Part shown: piece by piece, positions 40,846-56,171 of the stretch
Numbering within the stretch: the first letter of the stretch is position 1
How the letters are laid out: the number at the start of each line of letters is the position of its first letter
DNA from: Gilliamella sp. wkB112
GTDB lineage: Bacteria > Pseudomonadota > Gammaproteobacteria > Enterobacterales > Orbaceae
DNA: 64,000 bases
Assembly: GCF_001690685.1 (NCBI RefSeq)
Contig: NZ_LZGL01000020.1
Span: forward strand, 124,001-188,000
Reading direction: 5' to 3'
Translations under genes and position numbers: made by a program
The notes under the pieces: generated by a model
What the model saw: only the letters and a program-made list of their open reading frames with translations
The model's database searches: none
Told to the model about the DNA's origin: nothing

Positions 40846-41049
40846 ATGAAACAACAGCTAGAACTTTTAGAAACTAAAATAGCTTTTCAAGAAATTACCA
40901 TTGAAGAACTAAATCAAATGGTAACAAACCTACAAGTAGACGTAAGTAAATTAAAAGAGCAGTTAATGTTGCTATCACAAAAATTACAATCTAATCAAAC
41001 ATCTAATATAGCAAACTTATCAGAAGAAACACCACCACCACACTATTAA
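40846..41049 (+). CDS. slyX: SlyX family protein
   Basis: The 67-residue protein is almost entirely a heptad-repeat coiled coil ([43 protein letters not shown]) and ends with ETPPPHY, the conserved SlyX C-terminus. Function is unknown. In E. coli slyX is the divergent neighbour of slyD; here radC is inserted between them and all three are on the same strand. Confidence 0.92.
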   Translation: MKQQLELLETKIAFQEITIEELNQMVTNLQVDVSKLKEQLMLLSQKLQSNQTSNIANLSEETPPPHY

Positions 41050-41066
41050 TTTAAATACTATATTAC

Positions 41067-41975
41067 TTAATGTTCATTGATTTGATTAACTTTTGATGGA
41101 ATAGTTCGCCTTGAGCGTATAAAAACATAACCGCGGTAAGTTAATAAAGAAATTAAAATCAGCAAACAACCTGTCCATTTTGTCCAGGGCATTGGTTCGG
41201 AATAAATAAGTACTCCTGCAATTGTAGTAAAGATAGGTTCTAAAATCATAATAATAGCCGCATTACCAACTGGTACATATTTTTGACCAATTAGTTGTAA
41301 AGCAAAACGTAAAACTGTGGCAATAAGAACACTAATAACAACCCATCCTAGAATGATCCAGCTAACAACTATTGGCCATGTCTCAAAAATTATAGAGAGA
41401 AAAAAACAAAAAAAGCCAGTACAAAATAACTGAATAGCTACCAATGTTAAGATCGGCATTCTCTGTACAAATTTGCTATTAAAAATAAAAAATACAGCTT
41501 GAACTAAAGCCGCAATAAAAAACCAAATTTGATTGATATTCGCTTGCCAACCATTCGATAAAGTCAAAAAAGCCAATCCGATAACGGCTATTGGCAAAGA
41601 TCCCCAAAATACTAATAATGGTTTTTCTTTGAAAAATAGCCATCCAATCAATGGAACCATCAATACCGAAAGACTCATAATAAATGAACCTTCTCCAAGT
41701 TCACCACCTAAACTAATTGCCAAAATCCAAAATGTGATATTTATTGCTTGTAAACAACCAGAAAATATTGCTGTGCATAAATTAGTACAATTAATGCTTT
41801 GTTTTGCGGCTACACAAACTGGAAATAATATAATAGACGCAGATAAAAAGCGAATAGCCATAAATCCTAACGGAGGAATACCTAAAATGGCTTCTTTTGA
41901 ACATACCCATCCCAGAGCTGCTAAAATAGTAGCAGCGACTAGAAACCATTCACCATTACGTTTAAGATCGATCAT
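41067..41975 (-). CDS. DMT/EamA family transporter
   Basis: The 302-residue protein has about ten hydrophobic segments arranged as two EamA repeats (GEWFLVAATILAALGWVCSKEAILGIPPLGFMAIRFLSA in the first; FALQLIGQKYVPVGNAAIIMILEPIFTTIAGVLIYSEPMP in the second). The APIIMLEP/E-P signature in the second repeat is typical. Substrate cannot be named. It is convergent with slyX, 17 bases away, and unrelated to the ribosomal genes on its other side. Confidence 0.85.
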   Translation of the reverse strand: MIDLKRNGEWFLVAATILAALGWVCSKEAILGIPPLGFMAIRFLSASIILFPVCVAAKQSINCTNLCTAIFSGCLQAINITFWILAISLGGELGEGSFIMSLSVLMVPLIGWLFFKEKPLLVFWGSLPIAVIGLAFLTLSNGWQANINQIWFFIAALVQAVFFIFNSKFVQRMPILTLVAIQLFCTGFFCFFLSIIFETWPIVVSWIILGWVVISVLIATVLRFALQLIGQKYVPVGNAAIIMILEPIFTTIAGVLIYSEPMPWTKWTGCLLILISLLTYRGYVFIRSRRTIPSKVNQINEH

Positions 41976-42109
41976 ACAAATATAACACCATCTAATATGT
42001 TCGGTATTAATCTTAAATCTATTACATAGTTGCGTAAAGCTATCTATGTATAAATAGCATTTTTAATGAACAGTGATAATTACTAAAATGAAAACAGGTT
42101 TTATATAAA

Positions 42110-42134
42110 AAAACCGGCTAAATATGCCGGTTTT
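42110..42134 (-). terminator. Terminator of the alpha operon
   Basis: AAAACCGGC and GCCGGTTTT pair around a 7-base loop; on the minus strand the stem runs into seven T residues. It lies 20 bases after the rplQ stop. Confidence 0.9.
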
Positions 42135-42154
42135 AATAAACAATGATTTAATAA

Positions 42155-42541
42155 TTATTCAGCTGCAGCTTCTGCTTCTACAGCAGGACGATCAACTAAC
42201 TCAATATAAGCCATTGGAGCATTATCTCCGTCACGGAAACCACATTTTAAAATACGTACATAACCACCAGGACGGGTAGCAAAACGTGGGCCTAAATCAG
42301 AAAATAATTTTTTTACTGTATCTTTATCACGGATACGTGCAAAAGCCAAACGGCGATTAGCTACGCTATCGCTTTTGGCTAGCGTAATTAACGGTTCAAC
42401 GACACGACGCAACTCTTTTGCTTTTGGCAATGTAGTTTTAATGATCTCATGTTCAACAAGTGAACTAGTCATGTTACGAAACATTGCTTGACGATGGCTG
42501 CTATTTCGGTTCAGTTGACGACCACTTTTACGATGGCGCAT
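42155..42541 (-). CDS. rplQ: 50S ribosomal protein L17
   Basis: The 128-residue protein starts [24 protein letters not shown], the L17 signature, and ends with an Ala/Glu-rich tail EAEAAAE. It is the last gene of the alpha operon rpsM-rpsK-rpsD-rpoA-rplQ, 29 bases after rpoA, and is followed by a strong terminator. Confidence 0.97.
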   Translation of the reverse strand: MRHRKSGRQLNRNSSHRQAMFRNMTSSLVEHEIIKTTLPKAKELRRVVEPLITLAKSDSVANRRLAFARIRDKDTVKKLFSDLGPRFATRPGGYVRILKCGFRDGDNAPMAYIELVDRPAVEAEAAAE

Positions 42542-42570
42542 AACTTTATCCTTCTTATATAAATTTTATT

Positions 42571-43560
42571 TTAGTCTTCAACAATACTAGCTGGTGGCCA
42601 GTTCTCAAGGCGCATACCTAAAGATAAACCACGTGATGCGAGTACATCCTTAATTTCAGTAAGTGATTTTTTACCAAGATTAGGGGTTTTAAGTAACTCA
42701 ACTTCAGTACGTTGGACTAAATCACCAATATAATGAACTGCTTCTGCTTTTAAGCAATTAGCAGACCGAACAGTTAATTCTAAATCATCTACTGGACGTA
42801 GAAGAATAGGATCAAATTCCGGTTTATCTTCTTTTACTTCTGGTTGACGTACATCACGTAAATCAACAAAAGCTTCAAGTTGTTCAGCCAAAATAGTAGA
42901 TGCACGACGAATAGACTCTTCTGGATCGATAGTACCATTGGTTTCCATATCAATAACCAACTTATCTAAATCTGTACGTTGTTCCACACGAGCCGCATCG
43001 ACAGAATATGCGATACGCTCAACAGGACTATAGCATGCATCAACTAATAGACGACCAATTGGTCGTTCTTCATCTTCTGACTTAACGCGAGCAGAAGCAG
43101 GGACATAACCACGTCCTCGTTGTACACGAATACGCATATTAATTGAAGCGTTTTCATCAGTAAGATGACAAATTACTAAATCAGGATTAACAATTTCTAC
43201 ATCGCCATCATGGGTAATATCAGATGCAGTTACTGCACCAATACCTGATTTATTTAAAGTCAGCATAACGTCATCTTTAGTATGTACACGCACTGCTAAT
43301 TTTTTCAAATTAAGCAAAATATCAAGTACATCTTCTTGAACGCCTTCTTTAGTACTGTACTCATGCAGAACACCGTCAATTTCAACTTCAGTTACTGCAT
43401 AACCTGGCATTGATGATAATAGAATGCGGCGTAGAGCATTACCTAAAGTATGACCAAAACCACGCTCTAGTGGCTCTAAAGTCACTTTAGCATGAGTTTG
43501 ACTGTATTGAACAACATCAACTAGGTGAGGTTTTAAAAACTCTGTTACAGAACCCTGCAT
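42571..43560 (-). CDS. rpoA: RNA polymerase alpha subunit
   Basis: The 329-residue protein has the assembly domain (1 to about 235; [22 protein letters not shown]), a linker, and the C-terminal domain from about 250 ([46 protein letters not shown]) that contacts UP elements and activators such as CRP. Length equals the E. coli subunit. Its place in the alpha operon between rpsD and rplQ is conserved. Confidence 0.98.
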   Translation of the reverse strand: MQGSVTEFLKPHLVDVVQYSQTHAKVTLEPLERGFGHTLGNALRRILLSSMPGYAVTEVEIDGVLHEYSTKEGVQEDVLDILLNLKKLAVRVHTKDDVMLTLNKSGIGAVTASDITHDGDVEIVNPDLVICHLTDENASINMRIRVQRGRGYVPASARVKSEDEERPIGRLLVDACYSPVERIAYSVDAARVEQRTDLDKLVIDMETNGTIDPEESIRRASTILAEQLEAFVDLRDVRQPEVKEDKPEFDPILLRPVDDLELTVRSANCLKAEAVHYIGDLVQRTEVELLKTPNLGKKSLTEIKDVLASRGLSLGMRLENWPPASIVED

Positions 43561-43584
43561 TATGTCCTCTCTTAAGTGCTAACT

Positions 43585-44223
<639 letters not shown>

Positions 44224-44248
44224 CTAAACAATCGCTGTTTAATTGAAA

Positions 44249-44650
<402 letters not shown>

Positions 44651-44654
44651 TCAA

Positions 44655-45011
44655 TTATTTCTTGATTGGCTTACGCGGTCCCTTACGGGTACGAGCGTTA
44701 GTCTTAGTGCGTTGACCACGAACCGGAAGTCCACGACGGTGACGCATGCCACGATAACAACCAAGGTCTAATAAACGCTTGATACTCATAGTTACTTCAC
44801 GACGTAAATCACCTTCTACAGTAAATTTAGCGACTTGTTCACGTAACTTTTCAATCTGATCTTCAGATAGTTCTCTGATCTTAACATGTTCAGGAACACC
44901 AGCTTCAGCACAAATAGTCTTAGCACGAGTATTTCCGATACCATAGATTGCTTGTAACGCAATCACTGCATGTTGTTGATCAGGAATGTTAATGCCTGCT
45001 ATACGGGCCAC
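44655..45011 (-). CDS. rpsM: 30S ribosomal protein S13
   Basis: The 118-residue protein starts [26 protein letters not shown] and ends [18 protein letters not shown], the S13 signature of the subunit head. The start codon is GTG, as in E. coli, and is embedded in the alpha-operon regulatory pseudoknot. It is the first gene of the operon. Confidence 0.98.
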   Translation of the reverse strand: MARIAGINIPDQQHAVIALQAIYGIGNTRAKTICAEAGVPEHVKIRELSEDQIEKLREQVAKFTVEGDLRREVTMSIKRLLDLGCYRGMRHRRGLPVRGQRTKTNARTRKGPRKPIKK

Positions 45012-45088
45012 TATGCACTCCTTTATTTTTAAAGTTTAGCAAATCCACTATACTGAAAAGCCCGTTTTCAGGATACTCAAACAGTGAA
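44995..45088 (-). promoter_or_regulatory. Alpha-operon leader (S4-responsive ribosome-binding pseudoknot)
   Basis: The minus strand reads TGAGTATCCTGAAAACGGG followed by CTTTTCAG, giving the hairpin CTGAAAA/TTTTCAG, and then AGGAGTGCATAGTGGCC at the rpsM start. These blocks are nearly identical to the E. coli alpha leader, in which S4 traps the ribosome on a pseudoknot that includes the GTG start. The exact limits are estimates. Confidence 0.88.
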
Positions 45089-45105
45089 TTTACAAATAAA
45101 TTTAG

Positions 45106-45124
45106 GCTGGCTATTCTAGCCAGC
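45106..45124 (-). terminator. Hairpin at the end of the spc operon
   Basis: GCTGGCTA and TAGCCAGC form an 8-bp stem with a 3-base loop, 57 bases after the rpmJ stop. CTAAATTTATTTG follows on the minus strand, a weak T-tract. It separates spc from the alpha operon. Confidence 0.65.
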
Positions 45125-45180
45125 TTTACTATACTTTGGCAAGTAAAATATGCAAAAGTTCAACGTTATAGTTAAATTAA

Positions 45181-45294
45181 TTAACCTTGACGTTGTTTAT
45201 GTTTACCTTCAACGCAAATAACACGAACAATGCCATTACGTTTAATGATTTTACAATTTCTGCATAATTTCTTGACTGAAGCACGAACTTTCAT
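45181..45294 (-). CDS. rpmJ: 50S ribosomal protein L36
   Basis: The 37-residue protein [20 protein letters not shown]...QRQG carries the zinc-ribbon ligands Cys-11, Cys-14, Cys-27 and His-32, i.e. the zinc-binding form of L36. It is one residue shorter than the E. coli form. It sits 26 bases after secY as the last gene of the spc operon. Confidence 0.95.
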   Translation of the reverse strand: MKVRASVKKLCRNCKIIKRNGIVRVICVEGKHKQRQG

Positions 45295-45320
45295 GTTTTT
45301 CTCCGTAACTTCTTGCTTAC

Positions 45321-46661
45321 TTATCGGCCATAGCCTTTAAGATTCGCTTTCTTTAACACTGACTCATAACGATTTGGCATCATTAAAGTCTGTACTTGTG
45401 CCATAAAATCCATGATTACCACAACCACAATTAATAATGAGGTTCCACCAAATTGAACTGGAACTTTCATTGCGGTTGTCATAAACATTGGTACCAAACA
45501 TACAAAAGTAATATATATTGCACCAACTAGTGTTAAACGAGTCATTACTTTATCTATGTACTTAGATGTTTGTTCACCTGGACGGATACCTGGAATAAAT
45601 GCGCCTGATTTTTTAAGTTGATCAGCTGTTTCTCTTGGATTGAAAACCAATGCCGTATAGAAGAAACAAAAGAAAATAATTGCTGCTGCAAAAAAGATTA
45701 TGTATAACGGTTGATCATGTGAGAAGTATTGCCCAATAAGAACAATAATATATCTCCACCCTTCACCATCGCCTTGAAACCAAGATGCCATCATTGATGG
45801 TAACATAACAATTGTTGAAGCAAATATTGCAGGTATAACACCTGCCATATTTATCTTTAATGGTAAATGTGTACTTTGTGCGGCATAAACACGACGACCT
45901 TGTTGTCTTTGTGCATAGTTAACAACAATACGTCGTTGACCACGTTCAACAAATACAACAAAGTAAGTTACACCAATTACTAATGCTGCAACAACTAATA
46001 ATAAAATCGGATGCAATGAACCAGAACGAGCTTGTTCAATTGTTTCATATATTGCATGAGGAAGACCAGCCACAATACCAGCAAAGATAATGATAGAAAT
46101 ACCATTACCTACACCTCGCTCAGTGATCTGTTCACCCAACCACATAAGAAACATAGTGCCAGTAACTAAGCTAACCGATGCGATAAAATAGAAAGAAAAA
46201 CCTGGATTAATCACTACATGACCATAACCAGGAATGTTTGGTAGACCAGTCGCAATCCCTACAGCCTGAACAACAGCTATGGCTAATGTACCATAACGAG
46301 TATACTGACTAATTTTTTTACGACCTGATTCACCTTCTTTCTTCAATTCTGCTAATTTAGGACTAATTGCTGTCAATAACTGTACAATAATTGATGAAGA
46401 AATATAAGGCATTATTCCTAATGCAAAAATTGAAGCACGGCTTAAAGCACCACCAGAGAACATATTGAACATACCTACAATTCCATTTGATGAAGCTTGT
46501 GTTAGTAAGTCCGATAACGCCTTAGTATCAATACCAGGAACGGGAATATAAGAACCAAGACGAAAAACAATAAGCGCTAAAAGCACAAATATTAATCGCC
46601 TTTTAAGCTCACCACTACCGCCTCGAGTACTTTGGAAATCTAATCCTGGTTGCTTTGCCAT
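45321..46661 (-). CDS. secY: Protein translocase channel subunit SecY
   Basis: The 446-residue protein has ten transmembrane helices: [29 protein letters not shown] for helix 1, the plug region [34 protein letters not shown], and the cytoplasmic loop [21 protein letters not shown]. The last loop, [14 protein letters not shown], precedes helix 9. SecY forms the Sec translocon with SecE and SecG. It lies 8 bases after rplO, the conserved spc order. Confidence 0.98.
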   Translation of the reverse strand: MAKQPGLDFQSTRGGSGELKRRLIFVLLALIVFRLGSYIPVPGIDTKALSDLLTQASSNGIVGMFNMFSGGALSRASIFALGIMPYISSSIIVQLLTAISPKLAELKKEGESGRKKISQYTRYGTLAIAVVQAVGIATGLPNIPGYGHVVINPGFSFYFIASVSLVTGTMFLMWLGEQITERGVGNGISIIIFAGIVAGLPHAIYETIEQARSGSLHPILLLVVAALVIGVTYFVVFVERGQRRIVVNYAQRQQGRRVYAAQSTHLPLKINMAGVIPAIFASTIVMLPSMMASWFQGDGEGWRYIIVLIGQYFSHDQPLYIIFFAAAIIFFCFFYTALVFNPRETADQLKKSGAFIPGIRPGEQTSKYIDKVMTRLTLVGAIYITFVCLVPMFMTTAMKVPVQFGGTSLLIVVVVIMDFMAQVQTLMMPNRYESVLKKANLKGYGR

Positions 46662-46669
46662 CTTTCTAA

Positions 46670-47104
46670 TTATTCCTCAATTTTTCCGCCAGCAGCTTCA
46701 ATTGCAGCTTTAGCACCTTTAGTCACTCGAATTCCTCGGATCGTTACTGGTTTAGTAACTTCACCAGATAACATAATCTTTGCATATTCGATTTGTGAAT
46801 TAATCACATTCGCAACTTTTAAGCTATTTAGATCAACAACATCACCTTCAACTTTCATAAGATCTGAAAGGCGAACTTGAGCTGTAACTAAAGCTTTACG
46901 AGAAGTAAAACCAAATTTAGGCAAACGACGGTATAAAGGCATTTGACCACCTTCAAAGCCACGACGAACGCCGCCACCTGAACGAGATTTTTGACCTTTA
47001 ACACCACGAGTACCAGTTTTACCTAATCCAGAACCGATACCTCGGCCTAGACGTTTAGGTGCATGCTTTGAACCTTCAGCAGGAGATAAAGTATTTAATC
47101 GCAT
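46670..47104 (-). CDS. rplO: 50S ribosomal protein L15
   Basis: The 144-residue protein begins [31 protein letters not shown] with the Gly/Arg-rich [31 protein letters not shown], the L15 signature. It is a late-assembling large-subunit protein encoded between rpmD and secY, with a gap of 5 bases to rpmD. Confidence 0.98.
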   Translation of the reverse strand: MRLNTLSPAEGSKHAPKRLGRGIGSGLGKTGTRGVKGQKSRSGGGVRRGFEGGQMPLYRRLPKFGFTSRKALVTAQVRLSDLMKVEGDVVDLNSLKVANVINSQIEYAKIMLSGEVTKPVTIRGIRVTKGAKAAIEAAGGKIEE

Positions 47105-47109
47105 TACTA

Positions 47110-47289
47110 TTACTCCTCTACTTTAACCATGTAATAAACTTGGTTTACCATACCGCGGATTGCTGGAGTATCCTCGCGTTCAACAGTATGACCAATACGA
47201 CGTAATCCTAGACCTACTAACGTTGCTTTATGCTTCGGTAGACGACCAATAGAACTACGAGTTTGTGTAATTTTAATTGTCTTTGCCAT
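47110..47289 (-). CDS. rpmD: 50S ribosomal protein L30
   Basis: The 59-residue protein [20 protein letters not shown]...[20 protein letters not shown] matches L30. It lies between rpsE (6 bases) and rplO (5 bases) in the spc operon. Confidence 0.96.
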   Translation of the reverse strand: MAKTIKITQTRSSIGRLPKHKATLVGLGLRRIGHTVEREDTPAIRGMVNQVYYMVKVEE

Positions 47290-47295
47290 GGCTAA

Positions 47296-47805
<510 letters not shown>

Positions 47806-47810
47806 CTACC

Positions 47811-48164
47811 TTAGAACTGTAGGCCAGCTTCGCGAGCAGCATCTGCTAGCGCCTGAACTCGACCATGATATTGGAAACCCGAACGATCAAATGAAACTTC
47901 TTTGATATCTTTCGCCAATGCGCGTTCAGCTATTGCTTTACCAACTGCTGCTGCTGCATCTTTGTTTCCGGTGTATTTTAAACTTTCACTGATAGCTTTT
48001 TCTAATGTAGAAGCTGCTGCCAGTACTTCTGATCCGTTTGGTGCGATAATCTGCGCATAAATATGACGCGGAGTACGGTGAACCACTAAGCGAGTAGCAA
48101 GTAGTTCATGCATCTTGCGACGCGCTTTAGTTGCACGACGGATACGAGCTGATTTCTTATCCAT
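47811..48164 (-). CDS. rplR: 50S ribosomal protein L18
   Basis: The 117-residue protein ([76 protein letters not shown]) is L18, a 5S rRNA-binding protein. It is 14 bases upstream of rpsE and 9 bases after rplF. Confidence 0.98.
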   Translation of the reverse strand: MDKKSARIRRATKARRKMHELLATRLVVHRTPRHIYAQIIAPNGSEVLAAASTLEKAISESLKYTGNKDAAAAVGKAIAERALAKDIKEVSFDRSGFQYHGRVQALADAAREAGLQF

Positions 48165-48173
48165 AGTGTTACC

Positions 48174-48707
48174 TTACTTTTTCTTAGCTTCTTTAGTACG
48201 CACAACTTCATCTGCGTAACGAACACCTTTACCTTTATAAGGTTCAGGACGACGATAAGCACGGATATCTGCTGCAACTTGCCCAATTAACTGTTTATCA
48301 GCACTTTTCAGAACGATTTCAGTTTGGGATGGACATTCAGCGGTTACACCTTTAGGCAATTGATGTTCAATTGGATGCGAATACCCAAGAGATAAACCAA
48401 TTGTTGAGCCCTTAACTTGTGCACGATAACCGACACCAACTAGCTGAAGTTTTTTAGTAAAACCTTCAGTAACACCAATTACCATTGCATTAATCAATGC
48501 ACGTGCGGTACCTGCTTGAGCCCAAGCATCAGCATAACCATCACGAGGAGAAAACTTAATATTATTTTCTTCTTGATTAATAACAACCGCATTATTAATA
48601 GAACGAGTTAACTCGCCATTCTTACCTTTAATCGTAATTACCTGACCATTGAGTTTTACCTCTACGCCAGCAGGAATAACGACATGTGCTTTTGCAACAC
48701 GAGACAT
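48174..48707 (-). CDS. rplF: 50S ribosomal protein L6
   Basis: The 177-residue protein begins [33 protein letters not shown] and has the C-terminal signature [18 protein letters not shown], typical for L6 near the factor-binding site of the 50S. It lies 11 bases after rpsH in spc. Confidence 0.98.
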   Translation of the reverse strand: MSRVAKAHVVIPAGVEVKLNGQVITIKGKNGELTRSINNAVVINQEENNIKFSPRDGYADAWAQAGTARALINAMVIGVTEGFTKKLQLVGVGYRAQVKGSTIGLSLGYSHPIEHQLPKGVTAECPSQTEIVLKSADKQLIGQVAADIRAYRRPEPYKGKGVRYADEVVRTKEAKKK

Positions 48708-48718
48708 TCTTTTCTCCC

Positions 48719-49111
<393 letters not shown>

Positions 49112-49128
49112 CTATAACACTCCCCTGA

Positions 49129-49434
49129 TTACCAACTTGCCTTTTTAAGACCAGGAATCTCACCACGCATAGCGGATTCACGAACCTTAATACGGCTTAA
49201 ACCAAACTTACGAAGGACGCCATGAGGACGACCAGTTTGACGACAACGACGACGTTGACGTGATGGACTAGAATCACGAGGAAGCGTTTGCAATTTAAGC
49301 ACTGCATTCCAACGATCTTCATCTGATGCATTAAGATCAGAGATAATCGCTTTTAATTCTTGACGCTTTGCAAAATATTTTTCTGCTAGCTTTACGCGTT
49401 TCTTATCGCGTTCAATCATTGATTGTTTAGCCAT
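49129..49434 (-). CDS. rpsN: 30S ribosomal protein S14 (zinc-free type)
   Basis: The 101-residue protein is the long, zinc-independent form of S14: it has [28 protein letters not shown] and lacks the paired CxxC motifs of the short form. It lies between rplE and rpsH in the spc operon. Confidence 0.98.
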   Translation of the reverse strand: MAKQSMIERDKKRVKLAEKYFAKRQELKAIISDLNASDEDRWNAVLKLQTLPRDSSPSRQRRRCRQTGRPHGVLRKFGLSRIKVRESAMRGEIPGLKKASW

Positions 49435-49445
49435 TATGCCCTACC

Positions 49446-49985
49446 TTACTTACGAAATGGGAAGTTAAAGGCAGATAATAAAGCTCGGCCTTCTTCATCT
49501 GATTGTGCAGAAGTAGTGATTGTAATATCTAAACCTCGAACACGATCAACTTTATCATAATCGATTTCAGGGAAAACGATTTGTTCACGAACGCCCATAC
49601 TATAATTACCACGACCATCAAAAGATTTTGTGCTTAAACCACGAAAATCTCGAGTTCGAGGAAGTGCAATATAAACTAGACGTTCAAAAAATTCCCACAT
49701 ACGTTCGCCACGTAAAGTCACTTTACAACCAATAGGATACCCTTGACGGATTTTAAAACCAGCAACTGATTTGCGTGCTTTAGTGACTAGTGGTTTTTGA
49801 CCACTGATTGCAGCTAAATCTGCAACCGCATTATCCAATAATTTCTTATCAGTAATTGCTTCACCCACACCCATATTCAAGGTGATCTTTTCGATCCGAG
49901 GGACTTGCATGACAGATTTGTAGCCAAACTGTTCTTGCAGTTTATTTACTACCTGTGCTTTGTAGTAATCATGCAGTTTCGCCAT
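49446..49985 (-). CDS. rplE: 50S ribosomal protein L5
   Basis: The product (179 residues from this start) begins [22 protein letters not shown] and contains [32 protein letters not shown]; it is the 5S rRNA-binding L5. The ATG at 49985 is chosen because GGAG lies just upstream and it gives the family's N-terminus; the longer frame adds four residues only. It lies 17 bases after rplX. Confidence 0.98.
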   Translation of the reverse strand: MAKLHDYYKAQVVNKLQEQFGYKSVMQVPRIEKITLNMGVGEAITDKKLLDNAVADLAAISGQKPLVTKARKSVAGFKIRQGYPIGCKVTLRGERMWEFFERLVYIALPRTRDFRGLSTKSFDGRGNYSMGVREQIVFPEIDYDKVDRVRGLDITITTSAQSDEEGRALLSAFNFPFRK

Positions 49986-50002
49986 CGTACACTCCAAATT
50001 AC

Positions 50003-50317
50003 TTAATTGATTAATTCATTAGTAGACTTATAAAAACGGACTTTTTTGCCGTCTTCAAAACGAAAGCCTACGCGATCTGCTTTGCCAGTATTAGGATTAA
50101 AAATTGCCACATTAGAAACATTAATAGCTGCTTCTTTTTCAACAATCCCACCATCTTGATTTAATGCAGGCACTGGTTTTTGATGTTTTTTCACCAAATT
50201 AATACCTTCAACAATCACTTTACCTGTAGACAAAACACTTTTTACTTTACCGCGTTTACCTTTATCTTTACCGGTTAACACGATAACTTCATCTTCTCGA
50301 CGGATCTTCGCTGCCAT
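50003..50317 (-). CDS. rplX: 50S ribosomal protein L24
   Basis: The 104-residue protein has the KOW motif near its N-terminus ([42 protein letters not shown]). L24 starts 50S assembly. It lies 10 bases after rplN. Confidence 0.98.
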   Translation of the reverse strand: MAAKIRREDEVIVLTGKDKGKRGKVKSVLSTGKVIVEGINLVKKHQKPVPALNQDGGIVEKEAAINVSNVAIFNPNTGKADRVGFRFEDGKKVRFYKSTNELIN

Positions 50318-50327
50318 TACCCGCTCC

Positions 50328-50786
<459 letters not shown>

Positions 50787-50802
50787 TTACGTGAGGGCGC
50801 AT

Positions 50803-50808
50803 AGTATA
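50803..50808 (-). promoter_or_regulatory. Candidate spc-operon promoter (-10)
   Basis: The minus strand has TATACT about 105 bases before rplN, just downstream of the terminator that ends the S10 operon. The -35 region 17 bases upstream is weak (TATCCA). Position, at the S10/spc boundary, supports an independent spc promoter. Confidence 0.5.
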
Positions 50809-50837
50809 ACACCACTCAAATAAAATGGATAGCATAA

Positions 50838-50865
50838 AATAAACGGCTAAATTAAGCCGTTTATT
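50838..50865 (-). terminator. Terminator after rpsQ (end of the S10 operon)
   Basis: AATAAACGGCT and AGCCGTTTATT form a perfect 11-bp stem with a 6-base loop, 30 bases after the rpsQ stop. TTATG follows on the minus strand. Confidence 0.8.
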
Positions 50866-50894
50866 ATTTTATGTGCAGTTTTTAATCAAACAGA

Positions 50895-51155
50895 TTAGAT
50901 AACTGCTTTTTCAACGATGCGAACAAGAGTCCAAGATTTGGTTTTTGACAATGGACGACACTCTTTAATTTCAACAGTATCACCAATGCCACACTCATTG
51001 TTTTCATCATGTACATGCAATTTAGTCGTACGTTTAATGAACTTACCATATAACGGATGCTTCACTTTACGTTCAATAGCAACTGTAATAGATTTATCCA
51101 TTTTGTCACTAATAACACGACCTTGCTGAGTACGAATTTTTACTTCAGTAGTCAT
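50895..51155 (-). CDS. rpsQ: 30S ribosomal protein S17
   Basis: The product from the ATG at 51155 has 86 residues ([39 protein letters not shown]), matching S17. The longer GTG frame would overlap rpmC; here the rpmC stop and this ATG are separated by one base. It is the last gene of the S10 operon, followed by a terminator. Confidence 0.97.
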   Translation of the reverse strand: MTTEVKIRTQQGRVISDKMDKSITVAIERKVKHPLYGKFIKRTTKLHVHDENNECGIGDTVEIKECRPLSKTKSWTLVRIVEKAVI

Positions 51156-51156
51156 A

Positions 51157-51348
51157 TTACGCACCCGCCTTTTCAGTTAATAATGTTTTAACTCGTGCAA
51201 TATTGCGACGCACTTGTTTCAACATATGAGTTTGTGTTAACTGACCTCCAGCTAATTGCATACGCAAGTTAAATTGCTCACGTAATAAATTAAGAAGTTC
51301 AGTATTTAACTCTTCAACGCTTTTTTCGCGTAGCTCTTTTGCTTTCAT
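51157..51348 (-). CDS. rpmC: 50S ribosomal protein L29
   Basis: The 63-residue helical protein [31 protein letters not shown] matches L29, which sits at the exit of the nascent-peptide tunnel. It starts directly after the rplP stop. Confidence 0.98.
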   Translation of the reverse strand: MKAKELREKSVEELNTELLNLLREQFNLRMQLAGGQLTQTHMLKQVRRNIARVKTLLTEKAGA

Positions 51349-51771
<423 letters not shown>

Positions 51772-52509
51772 TTATTGTTTTCGGCCTTTGCGCTGCTTTT
51801 TAGGTTGAGCAGCAGGTTGTTTTTCTGCTTGTTCAACGGCAGCCATACCACCAAGGATCTCACCTTTGAAGATCCACACTTTAACACCAATAATACCGTA
51901 GGTAGTTAATGCTTCAGATAATCCATAGTCGATATCAGCACGTAATGTATGTAAAGGAACTCGACCTTCACGATACCATTCACTACGAGCAATTTCTGCA
52001 CCGCCTAAACGACCACTTACTTCCACTTTGATACCTTTAGCACCCGCTTTCATTGCATTTTGTACCGCACGCTTCATTGCACGACGGAACATAACACGAC
52101 GTTCTAATTGAGAAGTAATGCTATCAGCAACTAATTTTGCATCAAGTTCAGGTTTACGAACTTCAGCTATATTAATTTGTACTGCAACATCACGTTTTTC
52201 TCTTTTGTCTTTATATTTATTGACAATAGAAGCTACGGCATTACGTAATTTTTCAACGTCCTCGCCTTTTTTACCAATCACAATACCCGGGCGAGCAGTA
52301 TGAATAGTAATGCGAACGTTAGTTTCTGCTGAACGATCGATCACAATCTTAGAGATTGACGCTTGTGCTAATTCTTTGTTTAAGAATTCACGCACTCTAA
52401 AATCACTTTCTAAATTATCAGCGAATGTCTTTGTACCCGAATACCATGTAGATGTCCAAGGTTTGACAATACCTAATCGGATACCATTTGGATTTACTTT
52501 TTGACCCAT
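51772..52509 (-). CDS. rpsC: 30S ribosomal protein S3
   Basis: The 245-residue protein begins [23 protein letters not shown] and carries a KH domain ([25 protein letters not shown]) and C-terminal S3 domain ([31 protein letters not shown]). S3 lines the mRNA entry channel. It lies 14 bases after rplV and has a basic Gln/Lys-rich tail. Confidence 0.98.
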   Translation of the reverse strand: MGQKVNPNGIRLGIVKPWTSTWYSGTKTFADNLESDFRVREFLNKELAQASISKIVIDRSAETNVRITIHTARPGIVIGKKGEDVEKLRNAVASIVNKYKDKREKRDVAVQINIAEVRKPELDAKLVADSITSQLERRVMFRRAMKRAVQNAMKAGAKGIKVEVSGRLGGAEIARSEWYREGRVPLHTLRADIDYGLSEALTTYGIIGVKVWIFKGEILGGMAAVEQAEKQPAAQPKKQRKGRKQ

Positions 52510-52523
52510 TGCTATTCTCCAGA

Positions 52524-52865
<342 letters not shown>

Positions 52866-52869
52866 CTAC

Positions 52870-53163
<294 letters not shown>

Positions 53164-53167
53164 TTAA

Positions 53168-54010
<843 letters not shown>

Positions 54011-54313
54011 TTACTCAGCGACGCCAGCAAGGTCTAAGTTTTGACCTTCAGCTAAAGTAACGTAAGCTTTTTTCCAGTCGCTACGGCGACCAATTTGTTG
54101 ACCACGACGTTTAACCTTACCTTTAACAACAAGAGTATTAACGTCATCTACTTTAACTTCAAATAGCTGTTCAACTGCGGCTTTAATCTCTTTCTTAGTA
54201 GCATCTTTAGCAACTTTCAATACTAATGTATTTGTTTTTTCCATTGAAATAGATGCTTTTTCAGAAACATGTGGTGCTCGCAGGACTTTAAGCAGACGCT
54301 CTTCACGAATCAT
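54011..54313 (-). CDS. rplW: 50S ribosomal protein L23
   Basis: The 100-residue protein [51 protein letters not shown] is L23, docking site of trigger factor and SRP at the tunnel exit. Its ATG overlaps the rplD stop by 4 bases. Confidence 0.98.
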   Translation of the reverse strand: MIREERLLKVLRAPHVSEKASISMEKTNTLVLKVAKDATKKEIKAAVEQLFEVKVDDVNTLVVKGKVKRRGQQIGRRSDWKKAYVTLAEGQNLDLAGVAE

Positions 54314-54912
54314 GCTAATCTCTCCTCTACTTGTTTAACAGCATCAACAGTGATAAGCACTTTGTCAAATGCAATCAAACTAACTGGATCAATACCTGCT
54401 ACATCACGCACATCGACTTTGTATAAGTTTCGTGCTGCTAAGAAAAGATTTTCATCAACGTCAGAAGTAATAATGAGAACATCATTAAGATTCATATCAT
54501 TTAATTTCTGAGTTAATAATTTAGTCTTAGGTGCTTCAACAGTAAAATTTTCAACCACAACTAAACGTTCTTGACGCACTAATTCAGAGAAAATACTTTT
54601 TAATGCACCGCGATACATTTTTCGGTTAACTTTTTGGCTATGATCTTGTGGTTTTGCTGCAAATGTTACACCACCACTACGCCAAATTGGGCTCTTAATT
54701 GAACCTGAACGAGCACGACCAGTGCCTTTTTGACGCCATGGTTTTTTGCCTGAACCAGCGATTTCTGCACGAGTTTTTTGTGCGCGTGTACCTTGACGAG
54801 CTGCAGCGGCATAAGCAACAACTACTTGGTGAACTAGCGCTTCATTAAACTCACGTCCGAAGGTAGTTTCGGAAACAGAAAGCGCTTGCGCGTCTTTTAC
54901 TACTAATTCCAT
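54310..54912 (-). CDS. rplD: 50S ribosomal protein L4
   Basis: From the ATG at 54912 the protein has 200 residues and starts [34 protein letters not shown], as L4 does; AGGAG lies just upstream. The longer frame from 54954 overlaps rplC and has no family match. L4 is both a tunnel protein and, in E. coli, the repressor of the S10 operon through the S10 leader. Confidence 0.98.
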   Translation of the reverse strand: MELVVKDAQALSVSETTFGREFNEALVHQVVVAYAAAARQGTRAQKTRAEIAGSGKKPWRQKGTGRARSGSIKSPIWRSGGVTFAAKPQDHSQKVNRKMYRGALKSIFSELVRQERLVVVENFTVEAPKTKLLTQKLNDMNLNDVLIITSDVDENLFLAARNLYKVDVRDVAGIDPVSLIAFDKVLITVDAVKQVEERLA

Positions 54913-54928
54913 CTCTATCTCCTTGACG

Positions 54929-55555
54929 TTAAGCCTTGATTGCCGGTTTAACAATTACGTCACTATTGATTGCGCCCGGAACTGCACCTTTAATTAATAA
55001 AAGATTACGTTCTGCATCAATGCGCACAATATCTAAGTTTTGAACCGTTACACGTTCATTACCTAGGTGACCAGCCATTTTACGACCTTTGAACACTTTA
55101 CCAGGGGTCTGATTTTGACCAATAGAACCATGACCACGGTGTGCCAAAGAGTTACCATGTGTTGCATCTTGAGTACGGAAATTCCAACGTTTAGTTACGC
55201 CAGCAAAACCTTTACCTTTAGATGTTCCAGTAACATCAACTTTTTTAACGTCAGTAAGAATATCAACGTTAATGCTTTGACCTACAGTAAATTCACCATC
55301 TTCAAAACGGAATTCCCATAGACCACGGCCAGCTTCAACACCAGCCTTAGCGAAATGACCTGCTTCAGGTTTGTTTACACGGCTTGCTTTTTTGCTACCT
55401 GTAGTAACCTGGATTGCTTGATAACCATCATTCTCAAGAGTTTTAACTTGAGTAACACGGTTGCTTTGAACTTCTACTACGGTGACAGGAATAGAAACAC
55501 CTTCTTCGGTGAAGATTCGTGTCATTCCCACTTTACGACCGATTAAACCAATCAT
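54929..55555 (-). CDS. rplC: 50S ribosomal protein L3
   Basis: The 208-residue protein [30 protein letters not shown] and the loop GRGLWEFRF...[32 protein letters not shown] identify L3, an early-assembly protein near the peptidyl-transferase centre. It follows rpsJ after 31 bases. Confidence 0.98.
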   Translation of the reverse strand: MIGLIGRKVGMTRIFTEEGVSIPVTVVEVQSNRVTQVKTLENDGYQAIQVTTGSKKASRVNKPEAGHFAKAGVEAGRGLWEFRFEDGEFTVGQSINVDILTDVKKVDVTGTSKGKGFAGVTKRWNFRTQDATHGNSLAHRGHGSIGQNQTPGKVFKGRKMAGHLGNERVTVQNLDIVRIDAERNLLLIKGAVPGAINSDVIVKPAIKA

Positions 55556-55586
55556 TGTTTAGACCTCTCAATCATTCAGCCTAGGA

Positions 55587-56092
<506 letters not shown>

Positions 56093-56098
56093 GGGTCG

Positions 56099-56126
56099 AT
56101 TATACGGAAATTATTAACTTTTGCAA
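56099..56126 (-). promoter_or_regulatory. S10-operon promoter
   Basis: On the minus strand, TTGCAA (56126-56121) and TATAAT (56104-56099) are separated by 16 bases. The likely start point, near 56092, gives the leader listed separately. Confidence 0.8.
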
Positions 56127-56171
56127 GGGGTAATTAACGAAGTCCATTGATGCTTAAAAATTTTTTGATAT

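Noticed and set aside
41533-41985. 150-codon plus-strand open frame opposite the DMT transporter
   Set aside because: Its composition mirrors the hydrophobic helices of the opposite strand and there is no family match; treated as a shadow.
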